DNA of 64,000 nt, taken from the NCBI RefSeq assembly GCF_000003815.2, contig NW_023365753.1, positions 16,273 to 80,272 of the forward strand, given 5' to 3'. Origin of the DNA: Branchiostoma floridae. Lineage: Eukaryota > Chordata > Leptocardii > Amphioxiformes > Branchiostomatidae. The position numbers were made by a program, and so were the translations under genes. Positions within the stretch are counted from its first letter, which is position 1, and every line of letters begins with the position of its first letter. The notes below the pieces were generated by a model. The model had not been told where the DNA came from and did not search any database. It was given only the letters and a program-made list of their open reading frames with translations. Below are positions 53,072-63,249 of the stretch, one piece after another.

Positions 53072-54318
53072 GTGGAGTACAACTTCAAGACAGATGCCTC
53101 CAACCTGATACAGAACAACACCCTGGCCACTCTGTACGAGAGGAATGCAGAGGCCCTCGGGGTGACAAACTGTCCGGACAAGTCCGTAACGGGCGCCATT
53201 TCCGGCTCGACGGACATGGGGAACGTCACGCATGTCGTACCCGGTATCCACCCGATGTTCGCTCTACCGACAGACGCTTCTATTCACTCACGCCACTTTA
53301 CAGAGGAAGCTGGTACTGCAGGCATTTTGTTTTTGTCCTAATTTGAATTCTAGTTGCAAACCTAAGGTATTCAACTTGTTAGGCTGTGTAGCTTATCATA
53401 ACACCACACTTACGGAAAAGAGTATGGGTCTTTTCCAGTTTGAGTTAGGGTTGGTTACCGGTACGGTTTACCAGTGCAAAAACTCAGGTTTGTCGTGTTG
53501 GACTGGTCCAGAAAAAACAGACCTGAAATAAATCAGTTGACCGGATTTTGGACCAATTAAAATGTTAACAGATTAACAGTCGTTTACGTGTTTCTGGGCT
53601 TACAGGTTTAAGGCGAGAACAAGAGCGAAAAATAGGAGAGTTGATAGTCATTTTTACCATTAGGTTCAAGTCCGGACCTGGATCTGATGCTCTGAAACTG
53701 AACCGTACCTGTACCTGAATTTTCTGTACCAGTACCTACCCCTAGAGTGAGTGGGTTGAAAAGGGGGTAGGGAATGTTCTCGAACAGCCTTCGTAGCTCA
53801 TGCTTTTGTCATTGAGTCAGTTAGTCCTCACTTAAAGTTGGACGAGCTCATGATGTTTCTCACTAAGGCTACAAAATTAATGTATGTTGATTCAATTATA
53901 TGGATGGAATCCACAAGCATTGATTTTTGTCCATGAAGTTTTCAACCATACTGTAAATCATACCAAGCAGATGCAAAAGGAACAAGTATATGCCATGAAT
54001 TGCAAATTGAACCGCATTAATATTGTGTATGGTGGTGCATAGCCTTAACTTAAGTGCAAAACGGAACAGGAGCTTGGTTTTATAATTGACTCTATCTAGA
54101 ATATGTTGTGAATGGTTTATCATTTTCTAGAATATTTTATACCAGACACCTTGTCTTATTAGACTATGATTGTTTGATTTTCAGGTAAGCGAGAGGCCCA
54201 GCCCTACGCCCTGAACCAGGCTAAGGCCCTGGCCATGACGGCCATCGATGTCATCTGTCAATCACAGCTGATGGACACCATCAGGGAGGAGTTTAAACAA
54301 GACTTGGCCAATGATTAG
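53072..54318 (+). CDS. PM20D2: PM20D2-like M20 peptidase, last two exons only
   Basis: M20-family amidohydrolase related to vertebrate PM20D2, which hydrolyses side-product dipeptides such as beta-alanyl-lysine in the cytosol. Exon 53072-53312 (80 codons plus one base) has SGSTDMGNVTHVVPGIHPMF, the C-terminal metal-site region of the M20D group. Exon 54185-54318 has QAKALAMTAIDVI and ends at TAG 54316-54318. Only about 124 residues of an expected 430 or so are present. The first catalytic half (metal ligands, GHACGH-type motif) is absent from the visible sequence. It is either hidden in the 51191-51290 gap or lost. Confidence 0.85.
53450..53755. repeat. GGACCTG repeat family, copy in PM20D2 intron
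   Basis: From GTTACCGGTACGGTTTACCA to TTCTGTACCAGTACCTACCC with TTCAAGTCCGGACCTGGA inside. A second copy lies 700 bp downstream. Confidence 0.7.
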
Positions 54319-54409
54319 ATTCCATCAGGAAATCAACCAAATGTCTAGAGTACTCACATTGCATTCAGTAGACTGATGGTTCAAACCTCAGTATGGTTAT
54401 ATGTACCAA

Positions 54410-54600
54410 GTAGGGGTTGGTACCGGTACGGTGTACTGGTACAAAACCGTGTTTTTCTTCTTGGAATGGTCCAGAAAAAAACGGACCTGAAAAAATTGGT
54501 GGATCGGATGTTGGACCAATTCAGGTCCGGACCTGGACCTGATCCTCTGGACCTGAACCGTACCTGAACCTGAATGTTGTGTACTGGTACCCAACCCTAG
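54410..54600. repeat. GGACCTG repeat family, copy after PM20D2
   Basis: The shortest full version: GGTTGGTACCGGTACGGTGT, TTCAGGTCCGGACCTGGACC, GTGTACTGGTACCCAACCC. The two ends are themselves near-inverted (TACCGGTAC type). Confidence 0.7.
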
Positions 54601-54622
54601 TACCAAGTATTACAGACTTTAA

Positions 54623-55551
54623 CCCTATTCAGACCGGGGGGGGGGGGGGGCTTTTGAGGCCCGCGCTAACTTCGATGTCCTATAACGCCAGAACGCCTTA
54701 CGCTGAAGCCACCAAATTTGGTAAGTTTTCCTAAAATATTGTTGGCAACAATTTCGCGAAGTTTGACAAATTTTCCATTTTTTCGTGTTGCCATGACAAC
54801 CGTTTGCTGACAGGCAGTTTTGCCAAAAATCACAATTTTTGGTTCTAACAATGAATTTTTCACATTTAGTTGCTATATTACTACTATTTTGTTACATAAA
54901 TAAAATCTTATATTATTTAGCATATCTTTCATAATTATATATGCATAAATTATGCTAATTTGATGACATCATCAGCCCAAAATCCAAGATGGCGGACCGT
55001 ATGGCCAGATCAAGAATAACAAGCTTATTTTCCCTTAAAATTTGTAACTACCTGGTATTTTTTCATCAAAAACCATCTAAATGAATGAATTTAGTCTATT
55101 TCCATTGCCCTTTGTGATTATTTGTTGCAAAAAAAGAAGTTTTAAAAATTCAAGGTGGTGGATATAATATGGCGGAGCCTATCTCGTATCTTAGATGTGC
55201 ATGACGTTATCGATGTTGCTATTGGCAATACAAGTCGTAATAAACATTATTATTCTGTTATCTGCACTTATTGTTACATTTTTGTAGTATAACTTGAAGT
55301 TTTCTGAGAATACCCTTTTTTCATGGGTCCGGCCAATATAATCAAATTGATGACGTCATAATTACGCCATCTTACGTCAACGTAACGTCAAACGTCAAAT
55401 ACTTGTCAGATATTATGACGATATAATGTCCTGAAAATTTTGTGACCTTACGGCACGTCGTTCGAGAGTTAGAGGACTTAGAAGTGGAGGGCCTCAAAAG
55501 CCCCCCCCCCCCCGGTCCAGGGATGACCAAAAAAGCCCGGTCTGAATAGGG
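54623..55551. mobile_element. piggyBac-like MITE, 929 bp, TTAA flanks
   Basis: TTAA on both sides (54619-54622, 55552-55555). The ends CCCTATTCAGACCGGG and CCCGGTCTGAATAGGG are exact inverses; CCC starts and TTAA targets are piggyBac hallmarks. Subterminal inverted runs GCCTCAAAAGCCCCCCC are separated from the ends by homopolymer G/C. No transposase. It lies in the 3' flank of PM20D2. Confidence 0.85.
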
Positions 55552-55555
55552 TTAA

Positions 55556-56010
55556 AAAGAACACATCTTTATTCAGCAACCATAGAGCAATTACTGTTTC
55601 TTTGATTGGACATGCAGTTTGTCTATTATTATCAGTCATGACAATCAAAATTTATGAGGGAAGTAAGTATGAACATGTTGTATTTGGACCAAGTGCCTTT
55701 TTAAATTGATTACTTTTTGATTTCCCTGGCAAAAAAAAATTAAGAAAGTGGGGTTAAATTGATTGTTGTAGTTGATAATAAGACAGGGGTTTTCAATTGC
55801 AATTTACTGAAAAGTCATAAAATGACTGCTGCTGAATGATTAAAGTAATCTGGTTATAAAAGCACAGAGAAGAATAGCAAACATAAAACCGCAGAATGTC
55901 ACATCCTCCGTTTCGATCCCAATTTGAATACGAGATATATATATATGTTGTTTTTTTATTGAAAGCGGAGTTTTGCCACTGAATTCCAAACCAATGTGTA
56001 AGCATAAAAA
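55556..56010. other. Intergenic, no element recognised
   Basis: AT-rich sequence with no supported feature. Confidence 0.45.
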
Positions 56011-56014
56011 TATT

Positions 56015-56340
56015 GTGATGATAGAAGAGTTACTAAGACGATACATAAGTACCTACTTTCGCGGCAATCAGTATTCTTTCCAGTTGCTTGGTGCGTTCGA
56101 CAAAGTTTGGGACGTCAAATTTGACTGACCTATCTTAAATATCTTACAATAAACACAATCGTACAAACGTGAGGATTTTCCATATTCTGTCTGCGTTGAC
56201 TCCCATGAATATTATTAACCATATTAATAACCATACGGGAGGGGGCGTATAGGCGGCGTGTAAAAATGTAATCTGATGTCTCTAGGACGAGTGTCGGTCG
56301 TTGATGGATTAATTGCATTGTTTGTTCTTATATTTTCATC
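56015..56340 (-). promoter_or_regulatory. Promoter-like block, copy downstream of the LRR-Ig gene
   Basis: Two pieces match the 62-63 kb region: TACATAAGTACCTACTTTCG against 62200, and GGGAGGGGGCGTAT plus GATGTCTCTAGGACGAGTG against 63080-63150. Same orientation as the other copies. No gene for it to drive on the minus strand is visible downstream. Confidence 0.45.
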
Positions 56341-56774
56341 AGCATGAGATAGATTGAAACCATAAAACCAAGGCTATTATAAGAAGCCTAGAAAGAACAT
56401 TAACGCCTAGCTACGTACAGCAGGCAAGCTATGTTTCAAGAATGTGATCGTATTTAATATTTAATTTTCTATGTGTGTATTTCTATGTGTACATTGGAGG
56501 GTGGCAGAAAGCAAATAAAGATCATCTTATTTTCTTTGTTAAGAAATGACAGACGACTATACTTTGTCACACATTGTGATATATTGACATATTCAATAAT
56601 TAAGCAAAGAAAGCATTACACGTCTCCTTGTTTTGTTTCAAGTAAGTTTTCTTTCTGCGGTAACCTCTCAAACATGATTTGCGAATATGCGTCTCCAAAA
56701 TTTTTAGAATCTCGTGAAATTAAGAAAAAAATAGATGATATTGCAGTATTTGTCTAATTCAACTATGTATGTAA

Positions 56775-57472
56775 GAAATAATAAATAAAATAACTTTATT
56801 GCACAACAATTGTACGAGGTACAAAGTATGGCATCTACATAACTACAGTGCTATAACTTAACTTAGGGCTTATCTAACTAATACAGGAGTTGTAGTATGG
56901 GATAAGTTTCTTACAATCATTGGAAATACAAGTTATAGCTTGTAAAAATAATGAAATATGTGAAGTATTACAAACGTCGTTGACATTTGGACGAAAATAG
57001 TAGACAAAGTGCATTAATACAATAATTTTTGCAAATGAATTTATAAGAATCAACTAACATGCTTCAACATACATGTTCCTTTAGTAGAAATGCACCAATG
57101 ATACAGAATTTCATGAAATAAAATTCTCATAGTGAAAATATATCATTTCAAATTTTGTAAAATCAACAGGATGTAGTAATGTTTAGAAACAAAATAAGGC
57201 GTTGCTGAGTATTTATTTGTCAAATCCAGATGTAAAGAATGTCTGGTTAAAAGAGCTTGGCCAATATTAAGCACATTATTTTCATAGTATAATAATAAGC
57301 TTGGCCAATGTTAAGTACATTATGTTTACAGTATAATAATAAGCTTGGCCAATATTAAGTACATTATGTTTACGGTATAATAGTAAGCACTACACAACAT
57401 TGTACAATACAAATACACAACATAGTGCAGTACAAACACATTAAACAAGAACACAAAGAAAGCATATATTTA
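56775..57472 (-). terminator. 3' flank of the LRR-Ig gene with poly(A) signals
   Basis: On the minus strand AATAAA lies at 57212-57217 and AATAAAG at about 56794-56800, about 0.63 and 1.05 kb after the stop. The second is in GTGCAATAAAGTTATTTTAT, a context also typical of retroposon tails, so it may not belong to the gene. Confidence 0.4.
57251..57388. repeat. Three tandem 44-bp units
   Basis: Units start AGCTTGGCCAATATTAAG at 57254, 57298 and 57342 with few differences. Confidence 0.9.
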
Positions 57473-57848
57473 CTATAAAAGGAAAGTGATCATTTTGCTT
57501 TCAAAATCTATCCAGGTGCCCAGGTGTGTTGTTACACAGGTGGCAACGATGGGCTCGAACGCAGTGACCGATGAAATGGTGATAAATGTGTAAACCTTCT
57601 CTAGTGCTATTGTCCTTGTATTTTGTTTCAGGACAATATTGTCAGATTTTAAAACAAAATATTTTGTGGTGCTTTGAGGAGGTGCTGCATGAGTGTCCAA
57701 CAGGTTGTCGCGTAGAGTACTAAATTCCATCTAGTCGGTCATAAACAGAACAATGACTTTAAGTGACGAGGTTGGTGAGTTCTTCTATCCACAAACTACA
57801 GTCTTCCTTATCTTGACATTTCTCAGAGTCTGTCATTTCTTTCCTTCT

Positions 57849-59927
57849 TTATCCTTCTTTATCATACCCAGGGGACTCCCTAAACTCCTCCTTAGTTTGG
57901 GGAAGCGTGTAGCGATGGGAAGTTTTAATCGGGCTCCTCCTCCCCTTTGTAACGTGCAGGTCCCCTCGAAGAAGAAGAAGATTCTGGCTCTGCTCGGCTT
58001 TCTCATCAGGACTCGGGAGCTCATGCTGGAGTGACTGACGGACTATTCCCACCTGTCCGATGCACGGGAGCAGAACAGGTGTTGACCAACGTCGCTTATG
58101 ATTAATATTTCCCTTCCCTCGACCGTATTGGGGGTTGACGAAAACTTCAGTATGTTTCGACGATCCTTGCTTTACGTTCCCCTGTCCGTACTGAGGGTTT
58201 AGGAAAACGTCGGAACGTTTTGACAAGTCATACTGAGGGTTCACGAAGACCTGAGCGTAAGGACGTAAAGGTTTGAAACTTTCGTCAGGAATCACTTCAT
58301 AGTGATGGAGAGAGGATAGGGAACTCCGATGAGACGGAGGGAATGACGAGGGATCACCCATTGCCGGACTGTCACGTTGCTTGAGCGGTGCCTTGTTTCG
58401 GATGAGCCAACCCACCGTCAGTCCGACCATAAGACTTACGCTGACGGCAATCATCACTGTGTAGATGAAGTCCAACATGCCATGATGCAGCGCCTGTTGG
58501 TGTAGTGGCAGTAAGATGTATTCCACTGGCATCTTCGTATTCGCCACTCCTACTGGGGACTGATCTCCATCACCACTTGCCGAGGAACGGGAGTCGTTTG
58601 CTGTTGGGTTGGTCAAAGACAAAGTCATGTTCACTGAGAAGTGTCCCACTGGGTACGTTATGACACAACGATAAGCACCCTCAGTCCACCATAGGAAGGC
58701 TTTCTGACTCATGTGAAGCTTGTAGGTCGACTTGCCCATGAAGTTGAGAGTAGAGCTCTCCGTATGGTGGCCAGGACAATTTGTGGTGACTGATAGATAA
58801 TGCCCTTCTGGAGTCACAGCGTGTTTCAAGTGCGTGGTTATACCATTGCCAGATGTGTTGGATGATGCGCTGATGTTGTTTCCATCTGGACCCACCCAAC
58901 TGATGTCGGGCTGCTGTTCCCAGTAAACCTCGCACAGGAGAGTGGTTCCGTTGTCAGCACGTGACACCTTGGCTACAGGGGGCGGACATGGCATGTCTTC
59001 TCTGGACACCTCTGAGATCTTCTTCCCGGAGAGATGTGGCGGGTAGCTGCAGTAGAGGTTGTGCATTCTTCCTAGCATGATCATCCCAACGGTCTTCAAG
59101 CTGTTTAGCGCACAGGTGCAGCGGAAAGGGTTGTTCAACAGCCAAACGAATTTGTCACCAAGATGGACAAGTAATGTTTGCTCCACCGAGGGTAGGATGT
59201 TATTATTCAAGTAAACATTCGCTCTCGGAGGTACGTTTTGCAACCACTCCGGGTTGAGGGCCGTGAGCCTGTTGTAGCCTAGGTTAAGTGTGTTTATCGG
59301 TATGTGGTCGAAAGCATTCGCTGTGATGCGCGAGATTTTGTTGTGGTCCAAGTTAAGTGTCCTCATACTTGACAGTCCTCCGAAGTACCATGCTTCGACA
59401 TTGTGGATCCTGTTATCGTCCAAATTGAGGACTTGTAATTTTTTTAGGGGCTCAAACGCTCCTCTCTCGATGTGTTCAATCTTGTTTCGAGACAGTGATA
59501 GTTTTGACAAGTTTTCCAGCCCGTCAAACCAGTTGCCAACAACCCGTATAGAGTTTTTATTCAACGACAGCGTCTTCAGATAAGTGAACGTTACAAAGGC
59601 CCTTTCTTCAACGCCCTTGATTTGTCCACCTTGAAGACTCAGTTCGGCAAACACAGAAATAGTGGGCAGAGGTCTCAGTGTCCCGTTTGTGTCATAATGT
59701 CCGATCAGCATTAGGCCATCAAATGTGTCCGGTAAGCACGAGCCAAGTTCCTTTTTCGTACAGTTCAACCCAGTCATAGCACACCTTACACGGTGCTTAC
59801 ACATTCTACGCCTGACATCGACACTACAATAATCTTTAGTAGTACAAAAGTCAGTGCAATTTGGACAAGCATTTGATTTGACTAGCATGAATAACATGGC
59901 AGCAAAGAATATCCTTGATCTGGCCAT
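57849..59927 (-). CDS. LRR-Ig single-pass membrane receptor (LRRIG), single exon
   Basis: 692 residues. Signal peptide about 1-20, cysteine-rich N-cap (eight Cys between 21 and 64), about seven LRRs at 93-258 with LxxLxLxxNxI spacing, C-cap 266-314 starting NNPFRCTCAL, one Ig domain 326-424 (C332, C421, with AYRC), stalk, membrane helix about 487-509, then 183 residues inside the cell. The tail has NPQY at 563, 577 and 598 in 11-21-residue repeats (VFVNPQY). The architecture matches the expanded amphioxus LRRIG group and vertebrate AMIGO/LINGO-like receptors, so adhesion or immune recognition is likely; the ligand is unknown. Start chosen because ATGG has A at -3 and opens a signal peptide. 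Confidence 0.93.
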   Translation of the reverse strand: MARSRIFFAAMLFMLVKSNACPNCTDFCTTKDYCSVDVRRRMCKHRVRCAMTGLNCTKKELGSCLPDTFDGLMLIGHYDTNGTLRPLPTISVFAELSLQGGQIKGVEERAFVTFTYLKTLSLNKNSIRVVGNWFDGLENLSKLSLSRNKIEHIERGAFEPLKKLQVLNLDDNRIHNVEAWYFGGLSSMRTLNLDHNKISRITANAFDHIPINTLNLGYNRLTALNPEWLQNVPPRANVYLNNNILPSVEQTLLVHLGDKFVWLLNNPFRCTCALNSLKTVGMIMLGRMHNLYCSYPPHLSGKKISEVSREDMPCPPPVAKVSRADNGTTLLCEVYWEQQPDISWVGPDGNNISASSNTSGNGITTHLKHAVTPEGHYLSVTTNCPGHHTESSTLNFMGKSTYKLHMSQKAFLWWTEGAYRCVITYPVGHFSVNMTLSLTNPTANDSRSSASGDGDQSPVGVANTKMPVEYILLPLHQQALHHGMLDFIYTVMIAVSVSLMVGLTVGWLIRNKAPLKQRDSPAMGDPSSFPPSHRSSLSSLHHYEVIPDESFKPLRPYAQVFVNPQYDLSKRSDVFLNPQYGQGNVKQGSSKHTEVFVNPQYGRGKGNINHKRRWSTPVLLPCIGQVGIVRQSLQHELPSPDEKAEQSQNLLLLRGDLHVTKGRRSPIKTSHRYTLPQTKEEFRESPGYDKEG

Positions 59928-60300
59928 ATTTTAAAGAGTGGATCATCTATGCGTGAGTGATTATTGGTGTTTACTGTATGAACACTTCTGAAACGTACCA
60001 GAGCCCAAGAATCCACCTGATATTCAGAGCATTTTGACTAAGAATCCAACCTTAAATCGTTCCTTCATTGGTTAACCACCAATTGCAAATTAGCAGCTCC
60101 TGGAAATTAATAATAAAGAATGCGTAAATTATCATGTAGCTCTTACCTCCTGTTGGTATTTTTTGGAAGTGAATGTTTATATTCCTGTGTTTTCTCATAT
60201 TATGGTCTCCATTAGTTAAAAGGCGCTGATACATTGTGAGGATATATTTGGTATGTATGGCCAGAAATACGAATATTCTAGTCTAGTTGGGTATCTTCCT
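59928..60300 (-). promoter_or_regulatory. LRR-Ig 5' flank with possible leader intron
   Basis: On the minus strand a good donor GGAG|GTAAGA lies at 60147/60146 and acceptors TTTCAG at 59988 and ACAG at 59974, so a 5' leader intron is possible. No TATA box is seen close to the start codon, which also suggests the promoter is further upstream. Confidence 0.35.
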
Positions 60301-61480
60301 TGACTATATATATCCATCCATATAATAAGAAAAGCAAGATGGCTGCTTTGTTTTCTTCGTGGACTGTGCCATTATCTGTAGAATGGGGGGGGGGGGGGGT
60401 AAAAATAACAAAAATGTTGTTATTTACAGAATTTGCTGTCGATTTTGATAATTGATAACTAAATCAATTAACATGTCTGTATAGATATCTCTATTCGACC
60501 TTTGTTGTGTGCAGAAATAATAACAAAGGTCAAAACAGCTTCTGAGAGTTTGCTCACCTCACATTAGTAATATCATTTTCGTAAGTCGTAGCTTGAAACC
60601 ATTTCACAATCGACATATCAATCACACATGAAAATATATGCTTCATAATGAGATGAATACTGGACGTAACATGTACACGTACTCGTGTACACACACCAAT
60701 GAACACATGCATAAACGTACCATTTTCTTTTCCAACGTCTATGGTTGTTTTATTGTTGCAATATCCAAGGATCTAGACTTAAAAAGAGCTCAATATTGAT
60801 CCTTAAATTCAAGAGACATGCTTGCACAGTAAGGGCTTTTGCTTGCGACCTTATCCCAAAACTCTAGTTTTAGTCATTTTGCGTTTTTCAATCCATTTTT
60901 GCGAATACCTGTGTAGGTCTCATAGGGAGATTTTAGTCGACGAAAACCTATACGCCTAATCTATATACGAGGTCATTCATCATACCAATCCAGCATGGCC
61001 TTGTGGGATCAAAGGTGTTTGATCTGTTCGACCTCAAGAAATACAAATAGCTATACATATCAATATTAGGTTTAAGAATGCAACAAGATAAGAATATAGA
61101 AGACCTGCGAAATTATCAGGTCTGCTGATCTTCCCAATCGTATTGATTAAAGCTCTTGTACGTGATACTCTTTTTCACGTCTCTCAATTCTCTCTCTCTT
61201 TCTCTGTCTCTCTCTATACAGACTATGACACTACGCAAAAATAAATTATTCTATAGACGTTAAAAAATCAGGCTCGTGTTCTCTCGTGACATGAAGACTA
61301 GTTCATTCTCCGTGATCAAGATGTGCTGCCAGACATCGAAAAGGTATGTACCTTACCTTTAAAAATAGTCATTGCTCGAAATAAATTGGTGTAACGAAAA
61401 GGATCGAGGAAAAAAGAAACTCTCTAACCAATACCAAAACCATTTCATACGTATTCCCCTGTCCATGTCTTTCGCCCTGT
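60301..61480. other. Upstream region, no gene
   Basis: A poly-G run of about 14-18 (60385-60400) and a CT-rich run (61185-61220). No exon. Confidence 0.5.
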
Positions 61481-61489
61481 CCGGATTCT

Positions 61490-61740
61490 GGTAAGCTACA
61501 GTTACGAGTCAGATGAGGACAGGACTAGGTGAGGTGAGGTGCACTGGCAAGTCAACCTTCTGTTGCGCCGGTTGATCAAAGAATGTGACGCTCGCTCCCT
61601 GAGCATGCTCATTCAATCTACCAATAAGCAAACAGGAGGTGGTGAATACATGAATATGAATTATACGAATCTAATCTGGCGTCTCGAGGACGATAGAAAT
61701 GACTAATATTTGACGGATTGATTGGACATATAAGGGCTGA
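61490..61740 (-). promoter_or_regulatory. Promoter-like block, copy 61.6 kb
   Basis: It shares with 62990-63150 the strings GAGCATGCTCA, GCAAACAGGAGG and CGAGGACGA in the same order. It lacks the long TATA run and the donor of the 63 kb copy. Confidence 0.45.
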
Positions 61741-62514
61741 CGTCAGAGTTGCGTTGCGCAATACAGTGCACAAAATGGGAAGATTTGGGTGTGACTTAAA
61801 ATCCTTGAAAATCCTTTTTTCCTTGAAAATTTTTGCCCAATCTGGAAACTTTTTGAGTTAGAAGGAACATGTAGGGTTTTAAGCTTTCCTGTTTGGGTCA
61901 AAATTTGTTCAGTTCAGCAGTTTAGCTGGTGTAAGGACAGGTTTTAGTTATAGGGTGATACCGGTTGTATCAGGAGGGAACAGGGGTCAAAGGTGAGGTT
62001 TCTTTCATAGAGCGAGCTTTTCTCGGAGAATGAGCCAAACAACCCCTTGTTTTCTTTGAATGGTTATAAACTAGACCCAAGTGACTTTCTGGTGGAGAAG
62101 ACTTTTTAAGATTGAAATGGGTTAGTACTTTTTTTAAGCCTTCATTCAGTGCAGCCTTAACTTCGATGTCTGAACATGATGATAAAAGTGTTAAGATGAT
62201 ACATAGGTATCTACTTTCGCGGGGGTCGGTATTCTTTGCATGCGCGTTTGGTAAGGCTTCGCATTTTTACTAACCGTAAAAAATAGCTTAAAACAAGTAC
62301 AGTGGTATAGACATGATATTTTCTCATAATAAGATACAATTAGCGAAATTTTATACTTCGAGTGCTGTCCTGATAAGTTGTATTGAAGATTTGGGGAGGA
62401 GGATCTAGCTTTTCAAGACGGTAACTTTGTGGATTAATTCGTCAGCCAATATATCACCCAAAATCCCCGATTTTCTACATTTCTCATCGATTCGAGTAAA
62501 CTATTGACCTCTCC

Positions 62515-62705
62515 CAATACACGCATGGGCATCTATTTAACGTCATAGACGAGGGATGTCTCTAACGAAGGTAAGGTTTCTCCTTACTCATTGAGGAAGG
62601 TTTTGTGACGTGCATGTCCCAATGGCACAAGTTCTGTGGGATTTGAACTCTGGATCTCTTGGGTCTGAACGGAATACTCTACAGTTTTACCACGGGCCCA
62701 ACTAG
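62515..62705 (-). mobile_element. SINE with tRNA-like head, minus strand
   Basis: The minus strand has a B-box GAGTTCAAATCCC (62640-62655) and A-box-like TGGTAAAACTGTAGAG, then the body CTTGTGCCATTGGG shared with 28302-28740. The 3' part is missing. Confidence 0.6.
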
Positions 62706-62949
62706 CAGAGACGTACTGCCAAGAAGACGGTAATATTTGCGATTTTTCGATTACTCTGAGACTACTTATGTTGCCAAGAAAAACATAGGTCCGACAGCAA
62801 ATGGTCCCTAATAGAATACGAGTTCCGTTCGAATTGCGTCAGATCGAAAATCTCGGAACACGGCTAGCTTTATCCTGGACATGGAAATTTTTTCATCCCT
62901 AATTTGAACTCCGTGTCTTCTTTATTCTTGTACTGATCAAACTTACTCA

Positions 62950-63245
62950 CCAGTAACGTCGGGTTCGGGTCAGCTACAATGTCCAGTCAACTTTTTCTAA
63001 CGTCGCACGATTGAACGCAATGCTCGCTCACTGAGCATGCTCAATCAATTTGTCTGCGTTGACGTATTGAATACGCAAACAGGAGGGGGCGTATAATATA
63101 TATATACGGATTTGCATACTATTAGATATAATCCGTTGTCTCAAGGACGAGAGTAAAAGACGGCCTTTGGTGGCTAGATTGCCTCGTTTGTTGTTTTAGT
63201 TGCAGAACGAAACGCAACATTGGATAGATTATAATCACAGAATGT
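62950..63245 (-). promoter_or_regulatory. Promoter-like block, copy 63 kb, with possible first exon
   Basis: Read on the minus strand: an octamer ATGCAAAT, a TATA-rich core CGTATATATATATTATACGC, CCCCCTCCTGTTTGCG, TGAGCATGCTCAGTGAGCGA, then about 100 bp ending in a strong donor ACTG|GTGAGTAAG at 62952/62951. This layout fits a promoter and untranslated first exon firing toward the LRR-Ig gene 3 kb away. Confidence 0.45.
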
Positions 63246-63249
63246 TTTC

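Noticed and set aside
57473-57730. 85-codon minus-strand open frame after the LRR-Ig stop
   Set aside because: No domain resemblance and it lies in the probable 3' untranslated region.
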